Assembly (NCBI RefSeq): GCF_000737325.1
Contig: NZ_CP011125.1
Location: 1,116,001 to 1,180,000 of the forward strand
DNA: 64,000 nucleotides
Direction: 5' to 3'
Source: Sandaracinus amylolyticus
GTDB taxonomy: Bacteria > Myxococcota_A > Polyangia > Polyangiales > Sandaracinaceae
Positions within the stretch are counted from its first letter, which is position 1. The number at the start of each line of letters is the position of its first letter. The notes below the pieces were generated by a model, which saw nothing but the letters and a program-made list of their open reading frames with translations, made no database searches and was not told where the DNA came from. Shown here piece by piece: positions 25,923-38,074 of the stretch. The position numbers and the translations under genes were made by a program.

Positions 25923-27110
25923 TCACGCGCCCATCGCGGCGCGGACGCGCATGGCGAGCTCGCTCGCGATGCGCGTGACGCGCGGCGGGGCAGGGCGGTG
26001 CAGCGCGCGCACGGGCGAGCGCAGGATGCACCGCTCGAGCGCGAGCTCGAACGCGCGCGTCGCGTCGGCGTAGGTCCACGACGTCGCGGTGCGGTGCGCC
26101 GCGTCCGACATCTCGCGCCACAGCTCGGGGCTCGCGCAGAGCACTCCGATCGTGCGGCCCGCGAGCGCCTCCGCGTCCTCGATGGCCACGAGGTACCCGT
26201 TCTCGCCGTCGATCACGTTGTCGTCGGGCCCGCCCACGCGCGTCGACACCACGGGCACCCGGCACGCCATCGCCTCGAGCGGCGGCAGGTGATAGCCCTC
26301 GCAGCGAGAGCCGCACATCCACACGTCGCACGACGCGTAGAGCGCGCGGATCACGTGCTGCGGCGGCCGCTCCTCGAAGCGCGTGCCCGGCGGCAGCGGC
26401 AGCTCGGCGACGGGCGCGTGCACGCCGAACGCGACGACCTGCAGATCGGGCAGCGCGCGCTTCACGAGATCGAGCGCGCGCAGGCTCACGTCGACGCCCT
26501 TCAGCGGGTTGTCGGAGTAGAGCAGGCCGACGGTCGGTCGCGCCTGCTTGCCGCGCGGCCGCGCGTGGAAGACGTCGAGCTCGACCGCGTTGGGCACGAC
26601 CTCCACGTCGGTCGCGCCGTGCGCCTCGCGCAGCATGCGATCGAGCGATCGCGAGATCGTGATCTTCGCGAGCGGCAGCCGCATCGCGCTCGCCGCGCGC
26701 GCTCGCTGCGAAGGCGCGAGCCAGCCGGGGTGCGCCTCGTCGTTCTGGACGAAGTGCACCTTCACGCCCTTGCGCGGCGGCAGCGCGGCGACCCACTCCG
26801 CCGTCTCCCACCACGTCGCGACCACGACGTCGGCATCGGGCAGATCGGATGCGCGCACCGGCCTCGCGCGATCGAGCAGTCGGCGCGGCACGTCGAGCTC
26901 GTCGAGGTGCGACGCTCCCCGCGTGGGATGCGGTCCCGCGCCGCGTCCGCGCGCCCAGCTGCGGAGCCGCGTGCGCAACGAGGGCGAGCCCGGCGGGCAC
27001 CCGACCACGAGCACCTCGTGCCCGCGCTCGTGGAGCCGTTGCGCGTACTGCGCGACGACGCGCACGCCGCCCGAGAGATCGAACACCGGAAGGACGAACG
27101 TGATCTTCAT
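25923..27110 (-). CDS. Glycosyltransferase family 4 protein
   Basis: A 395-residue GT-B glycosyltransferase. MKITFVLPVFDLSGGVRVVAQYAQRL is the typical acceptor-side N-terminus, and RCEGYHLPPLEAMACRVPVVSTRVGG holds the E-x7-E donor-binding motif. TVGLLYSDNPLKGVDVSLRALDLV marks the second Rossmann domain. Donor and acceptor sugars are unknown. ATG 27110 was chosen because the protein start matches the family; the longer open frame only adds unrelated residues. It faces glgX tail to tail with 5 bp between stops. Confidence 0.92.
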   Translation of the reverse strand: MKITFVLPVFDLSGGVRVVAQYAQRLHERGHEVLVVGCPPGSPSLRTRLRSWARGRGAGPHPTRGASHLDELDVPRRLLDRARPVRASDLPDADVVVATWWETAEWVAALPPRKGVKVHFVQNDEAHPGWLAPSQRARAASAMRLPLAKITISRSLDRMLREAHGATDVEVVPNAVELDVFHARPRGKQARPTVGLLYSDNPLKGVDVSLRALDLVKRALPDLQVVAFGVHAPVAELPLPPGTRFEERPPQHVIRALYASCDVWMCGSRCEGYHLPPLEAMACRVPVVSTRVGGPDDNVIDGENGYLVAIEDAEALAGRTIGVLCASPELWREMSDAAHRTATSWTYADATRAFELALERCILRSPVRALHRPAPPRVTRIASELAMRVRAAMGA

Positions 27111-27226
27111 GGCCCCACCCGCAGTGCAGCGCGCGCGCCATCCCACGGGTGTTCGTCACCAGGAAAACGTCGAGAAAACTTGCGACATCACGCGCCGGGG
27201 CACGCGCGGCACGACGCAGCGTGCGG

Positions 27227-27829
27227 TCAGCGCGCGGCCCACTGCACGTCGAAGCTGGCGTCGCCGAGGTCGCGCAGGTCCACGCGCACCTCGCCCTCGA
27301 CGCCACACGCGCGCATTGCTCCTTCGACCGCGCCGACCTGATAGGTCTCGAGGAACGCCGGCAGATCGCGGAAGTGATAGCGGATGTGTCGCTCGCCGAC
27401 GTCTTCGAGCTCCACGCGACCGAAGCTCACCGACACCGCCCATCCGCGCGCGCCGACGCGCGCGACCTGCGAGAAGCTCGAGCCGAACACGCCGAAGAGC
27501 ACCTTGCCGACCTGGCTCTCGAGCAGCGCCTGATAGCCCGCGCCGCCGAGCCGCCGCAGCCCTTCACCGAGCGGCGCCGACGGATACACCGCGCGCGCGG
27601 TCGCGACGATCAGGCGCATGAAGTCGGCATACGGATAGTCGAAGAACGGCACGTAGCGGCGCCCCGCGATCTCGCTCGACGCGAGGATCGGGTGGCGCGG
27701 ATCGACGCGTCGCAGTCGCGCGATCGGATCGTTGAAGAAGAGCCCCTTGCACGACGCGCCGTGCGGCAGGGCGCGGACGTGCTCGTCGACGTCGATGGGG
27801 CGATCGAAGCGCGGCGCGCCGTACGTCAT
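27227..27829 (-). CDS. DUF2378 family protein (myxobacterial TIGR02265 family)
   Basis: A 200-residue protein of the family expanded in myxobacteria: LKGLFFND near the N-terminus, then [50 protein letters not shown], and a C-terminal half with [27 protein letters not shown]. The family is distantly heme-NO-binding-like in shape, but no function is established. Its presence is a useful lineage marker for the Myxococcota. Divergent from the SDR gene with 111 bp between starts. Confidence 0.85.
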   Translation of the reverse strand: MTYGAPRFDRPIDVDEHVRALPHGASCKGLFFNDPIARLRRVDPRHPILASSEIAGRRYVPFFDYPYADFMRLIVATARAVYPSAPLGEGLRRLGGAGYQALLESQVGKVLFGVFGSSFSQVARVGARGWAVSVSFGRVELEDVGERHIRYHFRDLPAFLETYQVGAVEGAMRACGVEGEVRVDLRDLGDASFDVQWAAR

Positions 27830-27940
27830 GCGATCGCGAGATCGTAGATCGCGGCGCCGACGGCGTGTGGATCTTCACGCGACGCGCGCGCTCGATCGAC
27901 GTGCGGCGATACGATGCGCGCCCCAAACGAGGAGACCGAG

Positions 27941-28687
27941 ATGGAGCTCAAGGACGTCAAGGCGATCGTCACCGGTGGCGCGCAGGGCATGGGCGCGCAC
28001 TTCGCGAAGCGTCTCGCGGAGGCGGGCGCGCAGGTCGCGGCCGGCGACGTGAACGAGCAGGCGCTCGCGGAGCTGCCGCCGGGCATCCACCGCCGCCGCC
28101 TCGACGTGAGCGACACGAAGGACTGCGCCGCGTTCGTGAAGTGGGCGGCCGACGCGATGGGCGGCGTGAACGTGCTCGTCAACAACGCGGGCATCCTGCG
28201 CGACGGCCTTCTCGTGAAGAAGGACAAGGCGACCGGCGAGGTCGTCACGCTCTCCGACGATCAGTGGAACGCGGTCATCGCGGTCAACCTGACCGGCGCG
28301 ACGGTGATGGTGCGCGAGACGGTCGCCGAGATGGTGCGCCGCGATCAGCGCCCGGGCGTCGTGATCTCGATGTCGTCGGTCGCGCGCCACGGCAACCGCG
28401 GGCAGAGCAACTACGTGAGCGCGAAGGCCGCGCTCGCCGCCAACGCGGTGACGTGGTGCCGCGAGTTCGCGCCGTTCGGCATCCGCGCGGTCGCGATCGC
28501 GCCGGGCATGGTCGAGACGCCGATGACGCGCGGCATGAACCCGAAGGCGCGCGAGGCGCTCGTCGCGTCGATCCCGGTCGGCCGCATCGGCGAGCCCGAG
28601 GATCTCTGGAGGGCCGTGAAGTTCTCGATCGAGTGCGACTACTTCAACGGCTACTGCATCGACGTCGACGGCGGCCTGTCGATGTGA
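27941..28687 (+). CDS. Short-chain dehydrogenase/reductase (SDR)
   Basis: A 248-residue classical [11 protein letters not shown] at the NAD(P)-binding turn, NNAGILRD, catalytic Ser in SMSSVARHG, and the Y-x3-K pair in NYVSAKAAL; the tail [12 protein letters not shown] is the usual family ending. Asp in VAAGDVN after the second strand suggests a preference for NAD. Resembles 3-oxoacyl-ACP reductase-like enzymes; substrate unknown. GAGGAG before ATG 27941 fixes the start. Confidence 0.92.
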   Translation: MELKDVKAIVTGGAQGMGAHFAKRLAEAGAQVAAGDVNEQALAELPPGIHRRRLDVSDTKDCAAFVKWAADAMGGVNVLVNNAGILRDGLLVKKDKATGEVVTLSDDQWNAVIAVNLTGATVMVRETVAEMVRRDQRPGVVISMSSVARHGNRGQSNYVSAKAALAANAVTWCREFAPFGIRAVAIAPGMVETPMTRGMNPKAREALVASIPVGRIGEPEDLWRAVKFSIECDYFNGYCIDVDGGLSM

Positions 28688-28697
28688 TCGGCGAGCT

Positions 28698-28730
28698 CCG
28701 AGGGTCCGGGCGACCGGCCTGGACCCTCGG
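28698..28730 (+). terminator. Perfect 10-bp hairpin after the SDR gene
   Basis: CCGAGGGTCC (28698-28707) and GGACCCTCGG (28721-28730) pair exactly around a 13-nt loop, 10 nt past the stop and upstream of the vWA lipoprotein gene. TCTTG follows shortly after, not a full T-tract. Confidence 0.6.
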
Positions 28731-28809
28731 TGCGATCTTGCGAAAAAGGCCTCGCGAGCGTCCGTCCGGGATTGATCGAACGCCGGTTGGCGATGGTAGT
28801 CTCGCGGGC

Positions 28810-30834
28810 ATGCCGTACGCCGTTCGCCGTCTTCTCTTCACCCTGTCGATCGCGCTCTCGCTCTGCACGCTCAGCGCCTGCGACGACCCAACGCCGGATC
28901 GCCGGCGCGATGGCAGCGTCGGTGACGGCGCTCCTGCCGCCGACGAAGACGGAGACGGCATCTCCGACGCCGACGAAGATCGCGCCACGAACCGCGACAG
29001 CGACTCCGACGGGACGCCCGACTTCCGCGACGACGACAGCGACGGCGACGGCATCTTCGATCGCGACGAGGCCGGCGACACCGACCCGCGCACGCCGCCG
29101 CGCGACACGGACAGCGACACGCGCCCCGACTTCATCGACGACGACTCCGACAACAACGGGATCCCCGACCTCGACGAGGCGCCCGGCGACGTCGACGGCG
29201 ACGGCCGTCCGAACCACGCCGACATGGACGACGACGGCGACAACCTCGCCGACGCGCGCGAGCTGCGCGGCGCGCTGCCGCCGGGCGACCACGACGGCGA
29301 CGGGACGCCCGACTACCACGACCCCGACGCGGACAACGACACGATCCTCGACGGGCAGGAAGGCGACGCCGACACCGACGGCGACGGCACGCCGGACTTC
29401 TTCGACGGCGACTCCGACGAGGACTCGATCCCCGACAGCATCGAGGCGGGCGACACCGATCTCGTCACCCCGCCGGTCGACACCGACGAGGACGGCACCG
29501 ACGACTTCCGCGATCCCGACGCCGACGCGGACGGCATCAGCGATCGCGACGAGGCGACGATGCACGGCACGCGTCCGAACGCGGCCGACAGCGACGGCGA
29601 CGGCATCAGCGATCTGATCGAGATCGCCGCGGGCACCAACCCGCTGCTGATGACGGACAGCCCGCGCACGCGAGGCGACTTCGTGTTCGTCGTCCCCTAC
29701 ATGATGCCGCCCGATCCGACGCGCGACACGCTCTCGTTCCGCACGAGCATCCAGTTCGCCGACGTCTACTTCCTGTTCGACGCGTCGGGCTCGATGGGCG
29801 AGGAGCAGGCCAACCTCGCGGCGGGCGTCGGCACGATCATGTCGAACCTGACGTGCACCGACACCGGCACGCCGTGCACGCGCGACGCGGAGTGCGGCGC
29901 GGGCAACATCTGCAGCCCGTTCACGACCACCTGCATCGAAGATCCCGCGACGAGCTCGTGCATCCTCAGCGTCTGGACCGGCGCGGGTCAGTACGGCCAG
30001 GCCCAGGGCTCGGGCAACCTGCTGATCAACCGCACGAGCCTGCAGGAGAACCCTGCGACGACCAGCGCGGGCATCACGCTGATCCCGGAGGACGGCGGCA
30101 CCGAGCCGCTCTTCGGCGCGGTGTGGGCGGCCGTCGATCCCGTCGGATCGCCGATGCCCGAGATGGGCTGCTCGCCGATCGCCGGGCTCATCGGGTGCGC
30201 GGGCTACCGCGCCGATGCCGTGCGCATCCTGGTCGCCTTCAGTGACGAGGACAGCGATGGGGACGTGACCGCGACACAGGCGGGCACCGCCCTGCGCGAC
30301 CGCGGCGTGACCTTCATCGGCGTGGCGAGCGCATCGGCCGCACGAGGCGACATGATCGAGCTCGCGAACGCGTCGGGCTCGCTGAACAGCAGCGGCATGC
30401 CTCTCGTGTTCAACGCGAACGCCGACGGCACCGGCATCGACACCGTCGTCACCAACGCGATCAACGAGATCGTCGAGGGCGTCCCGCTGCGCGTGACGAT
30501 CGAGGCGGCCGACGAGCCCGACGACGCGGGTGACGCGCTGCAGTTCATCGAGCGTCTCGAGACGAACACGACCGGCGCGACGTGCACCGCCGTTCCGACG
30601 GAGGACGCGAACCCGGCGGGCGACGGCGTCCACGACACGTTCCCGTCGGTCACGCCGGGCACGCGCGTGTGCTGGGACGTGGTCCCGCGCCAGAACGACA
30701 CCGTCATGCCGACGCTCACGCCGCAGGTCTTCCGCGCGCGCCTCACGGTGCGTGGCGACGGCTCGCCGCTCGACTCGCGCATCGTGTACTTCCTCGTCCC
30801 GCCGCGTCCGCCGGTGATCGAGGGCCCGGGCTGA
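28810..30834 (+). CDS. Secreted lipoprotein with Asp-rich calcium-binding repeats and a von Willebrand A domain
   Basis: A 674-residue lipoprotein; signal [24 protein letters not shown], lipobox LSAC. Residues about 45-290 are thrombospondin type 3-like repeats built on D-x-D-x-D-G ([40 protein letters not shown] and so on), expected to bind many calcium ions. A vWA domain follows with the MIDAS motif DASGSMG at about 324. An internal Cys-rich module ([20 protein letters not shown]) interrupts it. Expected surface adhesion or scaffold role. Operon position: single gene after the SDR terminator. Confidence 0.9.
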   Translation: MPYAVRRLLFTLSIALSLCTLSACDDPTPDRRRDGSVGDGAPAADEDGDGISDADEDRATNRDSDSDGTPDFRDDDSDGDGIFDRDEAGDTDPRTPPRDTDSDTRPDFIDDDSDNNGIPDLDEAPGDVDGDGRPNHADMDDDGDNLADARELRGALPPGDHDGDGTPDYHDPDADNDTILDGQEGDADTDGDGTPDFFDGDSDEDSIPDSIEAGDTDLVTPPVDTDEDGTDDFRDPDADADGISDRDEATMHGTRPNAADSDGDGISDLIEIAAGTNPLLMTDSPRTRGDFVFVVPYMMPPDPTRDTLSFRTSIQFADVYFLFDASGSMGEEQANLAAGVGTIMSNLTCTDTGTPCTRDAECGAGNICSPFTTTCIEDPATSSCILSVWTGAGQYGQAQGSGNLLINRTSLQENPATTSAGITLIPEDGGTEPLFGAVWAAVDPVGSPMPEMGCSPIAGLIGCAGYRADAVRILVAFSDEDSDGDVTATQAGTALRDRGVTFIGVASASAARGDMIELANASGSLNSSGMPLVFNANADGTGIDTVVTNAINEIVEGVPLRVTIEAADEPDDAGDALQFIERLETNTTGATCTAVPTEDANPAGDGVHDTFPSVTPGTRVCWDVVPRQNDTVMPTLTPQVFRARLTVRGDGSPLDSRIVYFLVPPRPPVIEGPG

Positions 30835-30861
30835 TCGCAGTCGCGACCCCCACGCTCGGAG

Positions 30862-30889
30862 GAGCCGCTCGACGTTCGTCGGGCGGCTC
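30862..30889 (+). terminator. Hairpin with T-rich tail after the vWA lipoprotein gene
   Basis: A 13-bp stem with one G-U-type mismatch: GAGCCGCTCGACG (30862-30874) against 30877-30889, loop TT. TCTTCGTTT follows immediately, so it fits an intrinsic terminator for the plus strand; the convergent gene ends at 30898. Confidence 0.72.
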
Positions 30890-30897
30890 TCTTCGTT

Positions 30898-31469
30898 TCA
30901 CGGAGTCAGCTCGAGCGCAGCGGCGAGGCTCTCGAGGCGCTCCGGCCACTGCCAGAGCTCGGTGGGCTCGCTCGCCTCGCGCGGCGCCGCAGCGTACGCG
31001 TCGAAGTCCGCCATCATCGTCTCGCACGCGCTCGCTGCGGCTGCGTCGATCGCCGCCGCGTCCTGACCCGGGATCGCGCTCAGCGCCGATGCCATCAGCG
31101 CCGGACATCGCGCGCGTGCGCCCTCCGCCGCCGCCGCGATGCGCGCGAGCCGCTCGCTCGGCATCGGCGGGTCGTCCCACGTCCGCCCCGCGTTCCACGC
31201 CCACGGCGACGCGAGCGCATCGCGCAGCCCTGCGCACGGCGTGTCGCCCATCGTCAGGAAGAGCTCTCGCACGAGACCGACGTCGCCCTCGAAGAGCGCG
31301 CGCGCCGGCTCCTCGAGCACCGTCCACCGCGCCGCGCGCGCCGACTCGATGCGCTCGCACGCCCGCGTCGCCCGGTCTCGCGCGCTCACGTTGCGCGAGA
31401 CGTTCCACGCGTACGCGATCGCCGGCACCGAGAGCGCGATCGCGCCGGCGATCGCCCACCGCGCGCGGC

Positions 31470-31473
<4 letters not shown>
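30898..31473 (-). CDS. Small membrane-anchored helical protein coupled to spoVR
   Basis: About 191 residues. Its proposed TTG start (31473) overlaps the spoVR stop in TTGA, so it is translationally coupled. An N-terminal transmembrane segment ([19 protein letters not shown]) is followed by a helical, Ala/Glu-rich domain with scattered cysteines ([33 protein letters not shown]). The 222-residue frame begins inside spoVR, so the shorter start was preferred. Not recognised; its position after spoVR suggests a linked role. Confidence 0.62.
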
Positions 31474-33014
<1,541 letters not shown>

Positions 33015-33082
33015 GTATGCCGAGTGTACCTCAGCACCAGCGATCGGCCCCGCAAGCTCGGCTAGTGCGGGTGCGCCGAGCC

Positions 33083-35194
33083 TCAGGCGGTGGTGACGTG
33101 CGATGTGGTCTCGGCCGCGCTCGCCGCGTCGCGCGTCTCGAGCCTTCGCGCGACCGCGATCAGCAGCGACTCCATCGTGAACGGCTTCGTGAGCAGCTCG
33201 GCGTGCTCCGAGAGCGCGTCGTCGATCGGCTCGGCCGCGTAGCCGGTCACGAAGATCACCGGACAGAGCGGGTCGCGACGCCGCACCGCACGCGCGAGAT
33301 CCGGGCCCGAGAGCCCGGGCATCACGACGTCGGTGACGAGCAGATCGAAGGGCCACTCACCCCAGCGATCGAACGCGTCCGCGGCATGGATCGCGGCGCG
33401 CACCTCGTGCCCCGACTCGCGCAGCGCGACCTCGACCGAGCGCCTCAGCGCGGGCTCGTCCTCGACCAGCAGGATGCGCGCCCTGCGTCGCGGCGCTTCG
33501 CTGGAGATCTCGACCGGATCGGCCGCGTGCTGCGTCGACGCGAGAGGCAGCGCGACCTCGATGCGCGTGCCCTCGCCGGGCGCGCTCACGACGTCGATGC
33601 GACCGCCGCTCTGCGACACCGCGCCGTACACCATCGCGAGCCCGAGCCCGCTGCCCTGGCCGTGCCGCTTCGTCGTGAAGAACGGATCGAACATGTGCCG
33701 GCGCGTCGCGTCGTCCATGCCGACGCCGGTGTCCTCGACGGTCAGCCGCGCCCACGACGATCCGTCGATCTGGATCGACTCCGTCGCGATGCGCAGCCGT
33801 CCGCCCGAGGGCATCGCGTCGCGCGCGTTGAGCGCGAGGTTCATCAGCACCTGATCGATCTGCCCGCGATCCGCGAGCACCACGAGCGGCTCCTCGCCGA
33901 GCGAGACCTCGACCTCGACGCGCTCGCCGATCACGCGACCGAGCACGCGCGCGCTCGCGCTCACCGCGTCGCGCAGATCGAGCGGTCGTCGATGCAGCGG
34001 CTGGCGTCGTGCGAGCGCGAGCAGCTGCCGCGTGAGGTCCGCGGCGCGCATCGCCGAGTCGCGCACGTCGTCGAGCTCCGCGATCGGCCGCTGCCCGCGA
34101 TCGACGCGCAGTCGCGCGAGATCGGTCGCGGCGACGATCGCGCCGAGCACGTTGTTGAAGTCGTGCGCGATGCCGCCCGCCATGCGCCCGAGCGCTTCCA
34201 TGCGCTGCGCCTGCGCGAGCTCCTCGCGGAGCCGCTGCTCCTCGGTCACGTCGCGCATCGAGCCCTCGAACCAGCGCACCTGCCCGTTCCCATCGCGCAC
34301 GCGCCGGCCGTGCACCGCGACCTCGATGGTGCTGCCGTCGCGGCGCTTGAGCCGCACGGTGTCGATGTCGCCGTCCTGATGGGCGAGGATGCGCGCGCGA
34401 TCCGCGGCGTTCGCGTACACGTCGCGCATCAGATCGAGCGCGAGCAGCTCGGACTCGCGCTCGTAGCCGAGCATGCGCACGAGCGCCGGGTTCGCCGCGA
34501 CGAACTTTCCTTGCGGGCTCGTGCGGAAGAAGCCCTCGACCGCACCGTCGAACAGCTCTTGGTAGCGCGCCGAGCTCGCGCGCTCCTCGCGGCGCGCCTG
34601 CTCGAGGTGGAGCATGAGCATGCCGATGCCGACGCACGTCGCGAGCAGCGTCGCGAGCGTGAACCCCCACGGCGCGAACCACCGCACCTCGCGGAGGAAC
34701 GGGTAGTTCCACGAGTGCAGGCCCCAGAGCAGCAGCGCGACGCACGTGATGGTGCGCGCGGTGCGCGTGCCCTCGGCGCGCAGCAGCACGAGCGCGCCGG
34801 TGACGCGCGCGAGGCCGAGGAACGCCGACGTCGGCAGATGCACGATCGCGAACGGCAGCGAGAGCGTGCGCGCGATCGTGCCCGACACGCCGACGAGCAG
34901 CGCCGCGGCGATCCACGCGCGATGCGAGCGGCGCCCCGCGAACCGCATCGCGCCGTCCATCATCCACCACGCGCCTGCGGTCTGCAGGATCGTGCTCGTG
35001 AGCTCGAGCGCGACCGCGCCGCCGACCGAGAGGTCGACCGCGAGGAGCAGGTGTCGCGCACCGTCGAGCGCGTGCGCCCATGCCCAGCACCTCAGGTGCT
35101 CGCGTCGCTCACGCAGGTAGAGGACGCCGAACACCGAGAACAGCACGAGATCGGCTGCCCCCATGCCGAACGCGAACGGGATCAGATCCGCCAT
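33083..35194 (-). CDS. Membrane hybrid histidine kinase
   Basis: A 703-residue sensor. Several transmembrane segments in the first 220 residues (MASE-like, for example [20 protein letters not shown]), a PAS domain at about 230-340 ([34 protein letters not shown]), phosphoacceptor His about 342 in [14 protein letters not shown], HATPase with LNARDAM, DTGVGM, FTTK and GSGLGLAMV, and a receiver domain near the C-terminus with Asp in [10 protein letters not shown] (about 623). Start [10 protein letters not shown] was chosen over an upstream start that adds only a low-complexity tail. It sits between spoVR and yeaH-like genes on the same strand. Confidence 0.93.
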   Translation of the reverse strand: MADLIPFAFGMGAADLVLFSVFGVLYLRERREHLRCWAWAHALDGARHLLLAVDLSVGGAVALELTSTILQTAGAWWMMDGAMRFAGRRSHRAWIAAALLVGVSGTIARTLSLPFAIVHLPTSAFLGLARVTGALVLLRAEGTRTARTITCVALLLWGLHSWNYPFLREVRWFAPWGFTLATLLATCVGIGMLMLHLEQARREERASSARYQELFDGAVEGFFRTSPQGKFVAANPALVRMLGYERESELLALDLMRDVYANAADRARILAHQDGDIDTVRLKRRDGSTIEVAVHGRRVRDGNGQVRWFEGSMRDVTEEQRLREELAQAQRMEALGRMAGGIAHDFNNVLGAIVAATDLARLRVDRGQRPIAELDDVRDSAMRAADLTRQLLALARRQPLHRRPLDLRDAVSASARVLGRVIGERVEVEVSLGEEPLVVLADRGQIDQVLMNLALNARDAMPSGGRLRIATESIQIDGSSWARLTVEDTGVGMDDATRRHMFDPFFTTKRHGQGSGLGLAMVYGAVSQSGGRIDVVSAPGEGTRIEVALPLASTQHAADPVEISSEAPRRRARILLVEDEPALRRSVEVALRESGHEVRAAIHAADAFDRWGEWPFDLLVTDVVMPGLSGPDLARAVRRRDPLCPVIFVTGYAAEPIDDALSEHAELLTKPFTMESLLIAVARRLETRDAASAAETTSHVTTA

Positions 35195-35266
35195 CGAGCC
35201 GGTCGATGGTACCGAACTCGGGCCGTGCCCGTCGACGGACACCCCACGGAAGGATGGGATCGCCGA

Positions 35267-36388
35267 TCACTTCCCCTTGCCGAGGAATTCCTTGATCGAC
35301 TCGATGATCGCGTCGCGGTCGCGGATCTCGCTGGTGATCACGCTGTCGTTCTTGCCGAGGTGCTCGCGCAGATCCTTGATGAACTGCCCCGAGCCGTAGG
35401 GCGACTCGACCTGCCCGTAGCAGAACACGTTGCTCACCGGCAGCAGCTTCGTCTTGAGCAGCTCGATGCAGAGCAGCGTGTCGTCGACGGACCAGTTGTC
35501 GCCGTCGGAGAAGTGGAACGGATAGATGTTCCACTCGCTCGCGGGATAGTCGGCGTCGATGATCTGCGCGGCGAGCTTGTATGCGCTCGAGATCATCGTG
35601 CCGCCCGACTCGCGCGTGCGGAAGAACGTGTCGCGATCGACCTCGCGCGCGACGGCGTCGTGGATGATGTAGCGGGTCTCGAGGCCCTTGTACTGCTTCT
35701 TGAGCCACGCATCGATCCAGAAGGACTCGATGCGGACGATCTCCTTCTGCTCGTCGCCCATCGAGCCGGAGACGTCCATCATGTAGAGGATCACCGCGTT
35801 CGCGACGGGCTCTTCCTCGGTCTTCCACGAGCGGAAGCGCAGGTCGTCGCGCGTGGGGATCACGATCGGGCGCGACGGGTTGTACGTGCCCATCGAGATC
35901 TGTCGCTTCAGCGCCTGCTTGTACGTGCGCTTGAAGTGACGCAGCGAGTTCGGACCGACGCGGCGCACGCCGACGTAGCGATCCTTCTGATCGACGAGCT
36001 TGCTCTTGCCGCGGTTCTCGATGTTCGGCAGCGCGAGCTCTTCGCCGAGGATGTCGGCGAGCTCGTCGAGCGTGACGTCGACCTCGAGGACGTGCTGGCC
36101 CGCGTCCTGGCCCGCCTTGCCCTGGCCGTCGCCCTCGCCCTCGCTGCCGCCCACGGGATCGCCGGGATCACCATCACCCTGACCGACGCCGCCCTGCTGG
36201 CGATCGGAGTAGCGGAAGCGCGGGATGTCGATCTGCGGGATGGGGATGGACACGACGTCCTTCCCCTGCTTCCCCATCAGCTCTCCCTGCGACACGTAGC
36301 GCCGCAGGTTCTGCCGGATCTTGCCGCGGACGATGTTCTTGAACCGCGAGTGGTCCTGGTCGATGCGGAGCGACACGAACGAGAGCAT
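35267..36388 (-). CDS. YeaH/YhbH family protein (DUF444)
   Basis: A 373-residue DUF444 protein: [24 protein letters not shown] at the N-terminus, a Gly/Asp/Gln-rich low-complexity segment, then a vWA-like region with [13 protein letters not shown] (about 203-215), [21 protein letters not shown] and [17 protein letters not shown]. In E. coli yeaH lies between the PrkA gene (yeaG) and the SpoVR gene (ycgB) in one stress-response cluster. Here its neighbours on the same strand are the hybrid kinase and spoVR, and PrkA is 7.3 kb away. Confidence 0.93.
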   Translation of the reverse strand: MLSFVSLRIDQDHSRFKNIVRGKIRQNLRRYVSQGELMGKQGKDVVSIPIPQIDIPRFRYSDRQQGGVGQGDGDPGDPVGGSEGEGDGQGKAGQDAGQHVLEVDVTLDELADILGEELALPNIENRGKSKLVDQKDRYVGVRRVGPNSLRHFKRTYKQALKRQISMGTYNPSRPIVIPTRDDLRFRSWKTEEEPVANAVILYMMDVSGSMGDEQKEIVRIESFWIDAWLKKQYKGLETRYIIHDAVAREVDRDTFFRTRESGGTMISSAYKLAAQIIDADYPASEWNIYPFHFSDGDNWSVDDTLLCIELLKTKLLPVSNVFCYGQVESPYGSGQFIKDLREHLGKNDSVITSEIRDRDAIIESIKEFLGKGK

Positions 36389-36492
36389 AGCCCCCGCAGC
36401 GCGCGATTGCTCGCGTTCGGAGGCGGTGCACGATGCGCGACGCGCGCGCGGCCGTGCCGAACAAGGCGTGCTCGTTCTGGAGGGAGAACCAC

Positions 36493-38010
36493 GTGCCTTC
36501 GATCCGACTGTCGATGTTCCTCGTTGCGCTCTCGTCGCTCGCGCTCGGTTGTGGCGAGCGTGAGTGCGGAACGGAATTCGTGCCCGACCCCGCGACCGGC
36601 CTCTGCGTGTGCCCAGAGGGGCGCATCGAGAGCCGCGGCATGTGTCTCGTGCCGGACGGCGGTGTGGAGCCCGATGGCGGACTGCATGATGGTGGCGGCC
36701 CCGACGCGGCGGAGGGCGATGCCGGCGGGGACAGCGTGCGAGTTCGCGTCGTCCACGCGTCCTTCCGAGTCCCGCAGATTCTCGTGCGAGTCGCCGGACG
36801 CGAGATTGGTCCGATCGTGTACGGGAGCGTCAGCGCGCCCATCGTCGTCCCGCGATCGATCGGCGGCGACACGGAGGTCGTCGTCGAGACCGGAACCGGG
36901 GACGCGCTCGTCTCTCGCACGCTCGCGCTCACGGAATCCACGACGCTCGTCGTCGCACCGGAGACGAACGAATCGGGCGAGACCATCTATCCGCTTGCCG
37001 ACGACCTCCCCGCCGCGGGTGGCGAGCCGGTCTATCGCGTCCTGAACGCGATGTCGGCGCACGCGCCTGTCCTCGTGGGCAACCTGTTCCTCACCGACTC
37101 GCCGTTCCTCTCGGAGATGGCGCTCGGTGAGTCGTCCGAGCTGCTGACGACGAGCGATGGGCTCGTCCAGACCGCCATCGTCGACATTCCTGACGAGGGC
37201 GACGGCGACATTCTCGCTGCGTTCAGCACGCAGCTCGCGCGCAGCGCGTGGATCGTGCTCTTCGGCGACACCGGCGCTCATCTTGGCGCTCCTCGCGCGA
37301 TGTCTGCGCTCGCGATCGACGCTGATGGCGGACGTCTGCTGACCCCCGACACGATGCTGTACTTGCTGAACGCCACGTCGGACGACGTCTCGGTGTACGT
37401 CTGCGAGACGCAGGGGGGAGCTGGGACGCAGGCGTCGGCACTCGTCGCGGGAAGCCTCCGTCAGATCGTCGTTCCGACCCATCTCGCTGCCGCGGTCGGG
37501 CTTCGAGTCGGTCCCGACGAGTCGACGGCCTGCACCGATTCCGAGCTTCCGAGCACCGACCTCGACGGACATCCTCGTCGCGCGCGCACTCTCGTCGTCG
37601 TCACGGGCCCGTCTGCGTCGCCGACGCTGCGAGTCGTCCCCGAGCGCGCGCACACGACCGATCCGGCGCCTGGCGACGCGCTGCTCGTGTTCTCGCATTT
37701 CGCGGCAGCGACCTATCCGTCGGCGTCACTGTCGCTCGCCGACGCAGATGCTGCGCCACCGACCCCCTTCTTCGCCGGTGCGAGCCTGAACGTCCCCGCG
37801 TATGCGGTGGTGCCGCGTGGCACGCTGCAGGGCCGAGTGCAGGTCCGGCATCCGTCGATGGGCAGCCCACTGACCAGCGGAGCCCTCGACGCGACGGACG
37901 TCACGGACGTCGTGCACGTCGTCTACTCGGACTCGACGGCAGGCGCACCGGCTCACGTCGTCAGCGGACCTCAGGGCCGGACGTGGAGAGCGGAGGTGCT
38001 GCGGCCCTGA
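36493..38010 (+). CDS. Secreted lipoprotein with DUF4397 repeats
   Basis: About 505 residues from GTG 36493, preceded by GGAGGGAG. Signal [20 protein letters not shown], lipobox LALGC. A Cys-containing start ([19 protein letters not shown]) and Gly/Asp linker lead to several DUF4397-type modules of about 110 residues ([97 protein letters not shown]). DUF4397 proteins are extracellular beta-sandwich repeats of unknown role. Convergent with the DUF4215 lipoprotein across a perfect hairpin. Confidence 0.85.
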   Translation: MPSIRLSMFLVALSSLALGCGERECGTEFVPDPATGLCVCPEGRIESRGMCLVPDGGVEPDGGLHDGGGPDAAEGDAGGDSVRVRVVHASFRVPQILVRVAGREIGPIVYGSVSAPIVVPRSIGGDTEVVVETGTGDALVSRTLALTESTTLVVAPETNESGETIYPLADDLPAAGGEPVYRVLNAMSAHAPVLVGNLFLTDSPFLSEMALGESSELLTTSDGLVQTAIVDIPDEGDGDILAAFSTQLARSAWIVLFGDTGAHLGAPRAMSALAIDADGGRLLTPDTMLYLLNATSDDVSVYVCETQGGAGTQASALVAGSLRQIVVPTHLAAAVGLRVGPDESTACTDSELPSTDLDGHPRRARTLVVVTGPSASPTLRVVPERAHTTDPAPGDALLVFSHFAAATYPSASLSLADADAAPPTPFFAGASLNVPAYAVVPRGTLQGRVQVRHPSMGSPLTSGALDATDVTDVVHVVYSDSTAGAPAHVVSGPQGRTWRAEVLRP

Positions 38011-38029
38011 CTCGGCCGTATCGCGCAGA

Positions 38030-38069
38030 GCGGCGCGGCGCGCTTTCCCCCGAAAGCGCGCCGCGCCGC
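38030..38069. terminator. Perfect 18-bp hairpin between convergent genes (bidirectional terminator)
   Basis: GCGGCGCGGCGCGCTTTC (38030-38047) and its exact complement at 38052-38069 enclose CCCC. Lies between the stops of the genes ending at 38010 (+) and 38075 (-). Confidence 0.78.
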
Positions 38070-38074
38070 AACCG

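Noticed and set aside
21613-27306. A 1,897-codon open frame on the minus strand
   Set aside because: Most of it is antisense to the propeller lipoprotein and glgX, with Arg/Ala/Val-rich low-complexity translation. Only its last 128 codons encode a real STAS-like protein.
33017-37045. A 1,342-codon plus-strand frame
   Set aside because: Antisense to the hybrid kinase and the yeaH-like gene; no family motifs.
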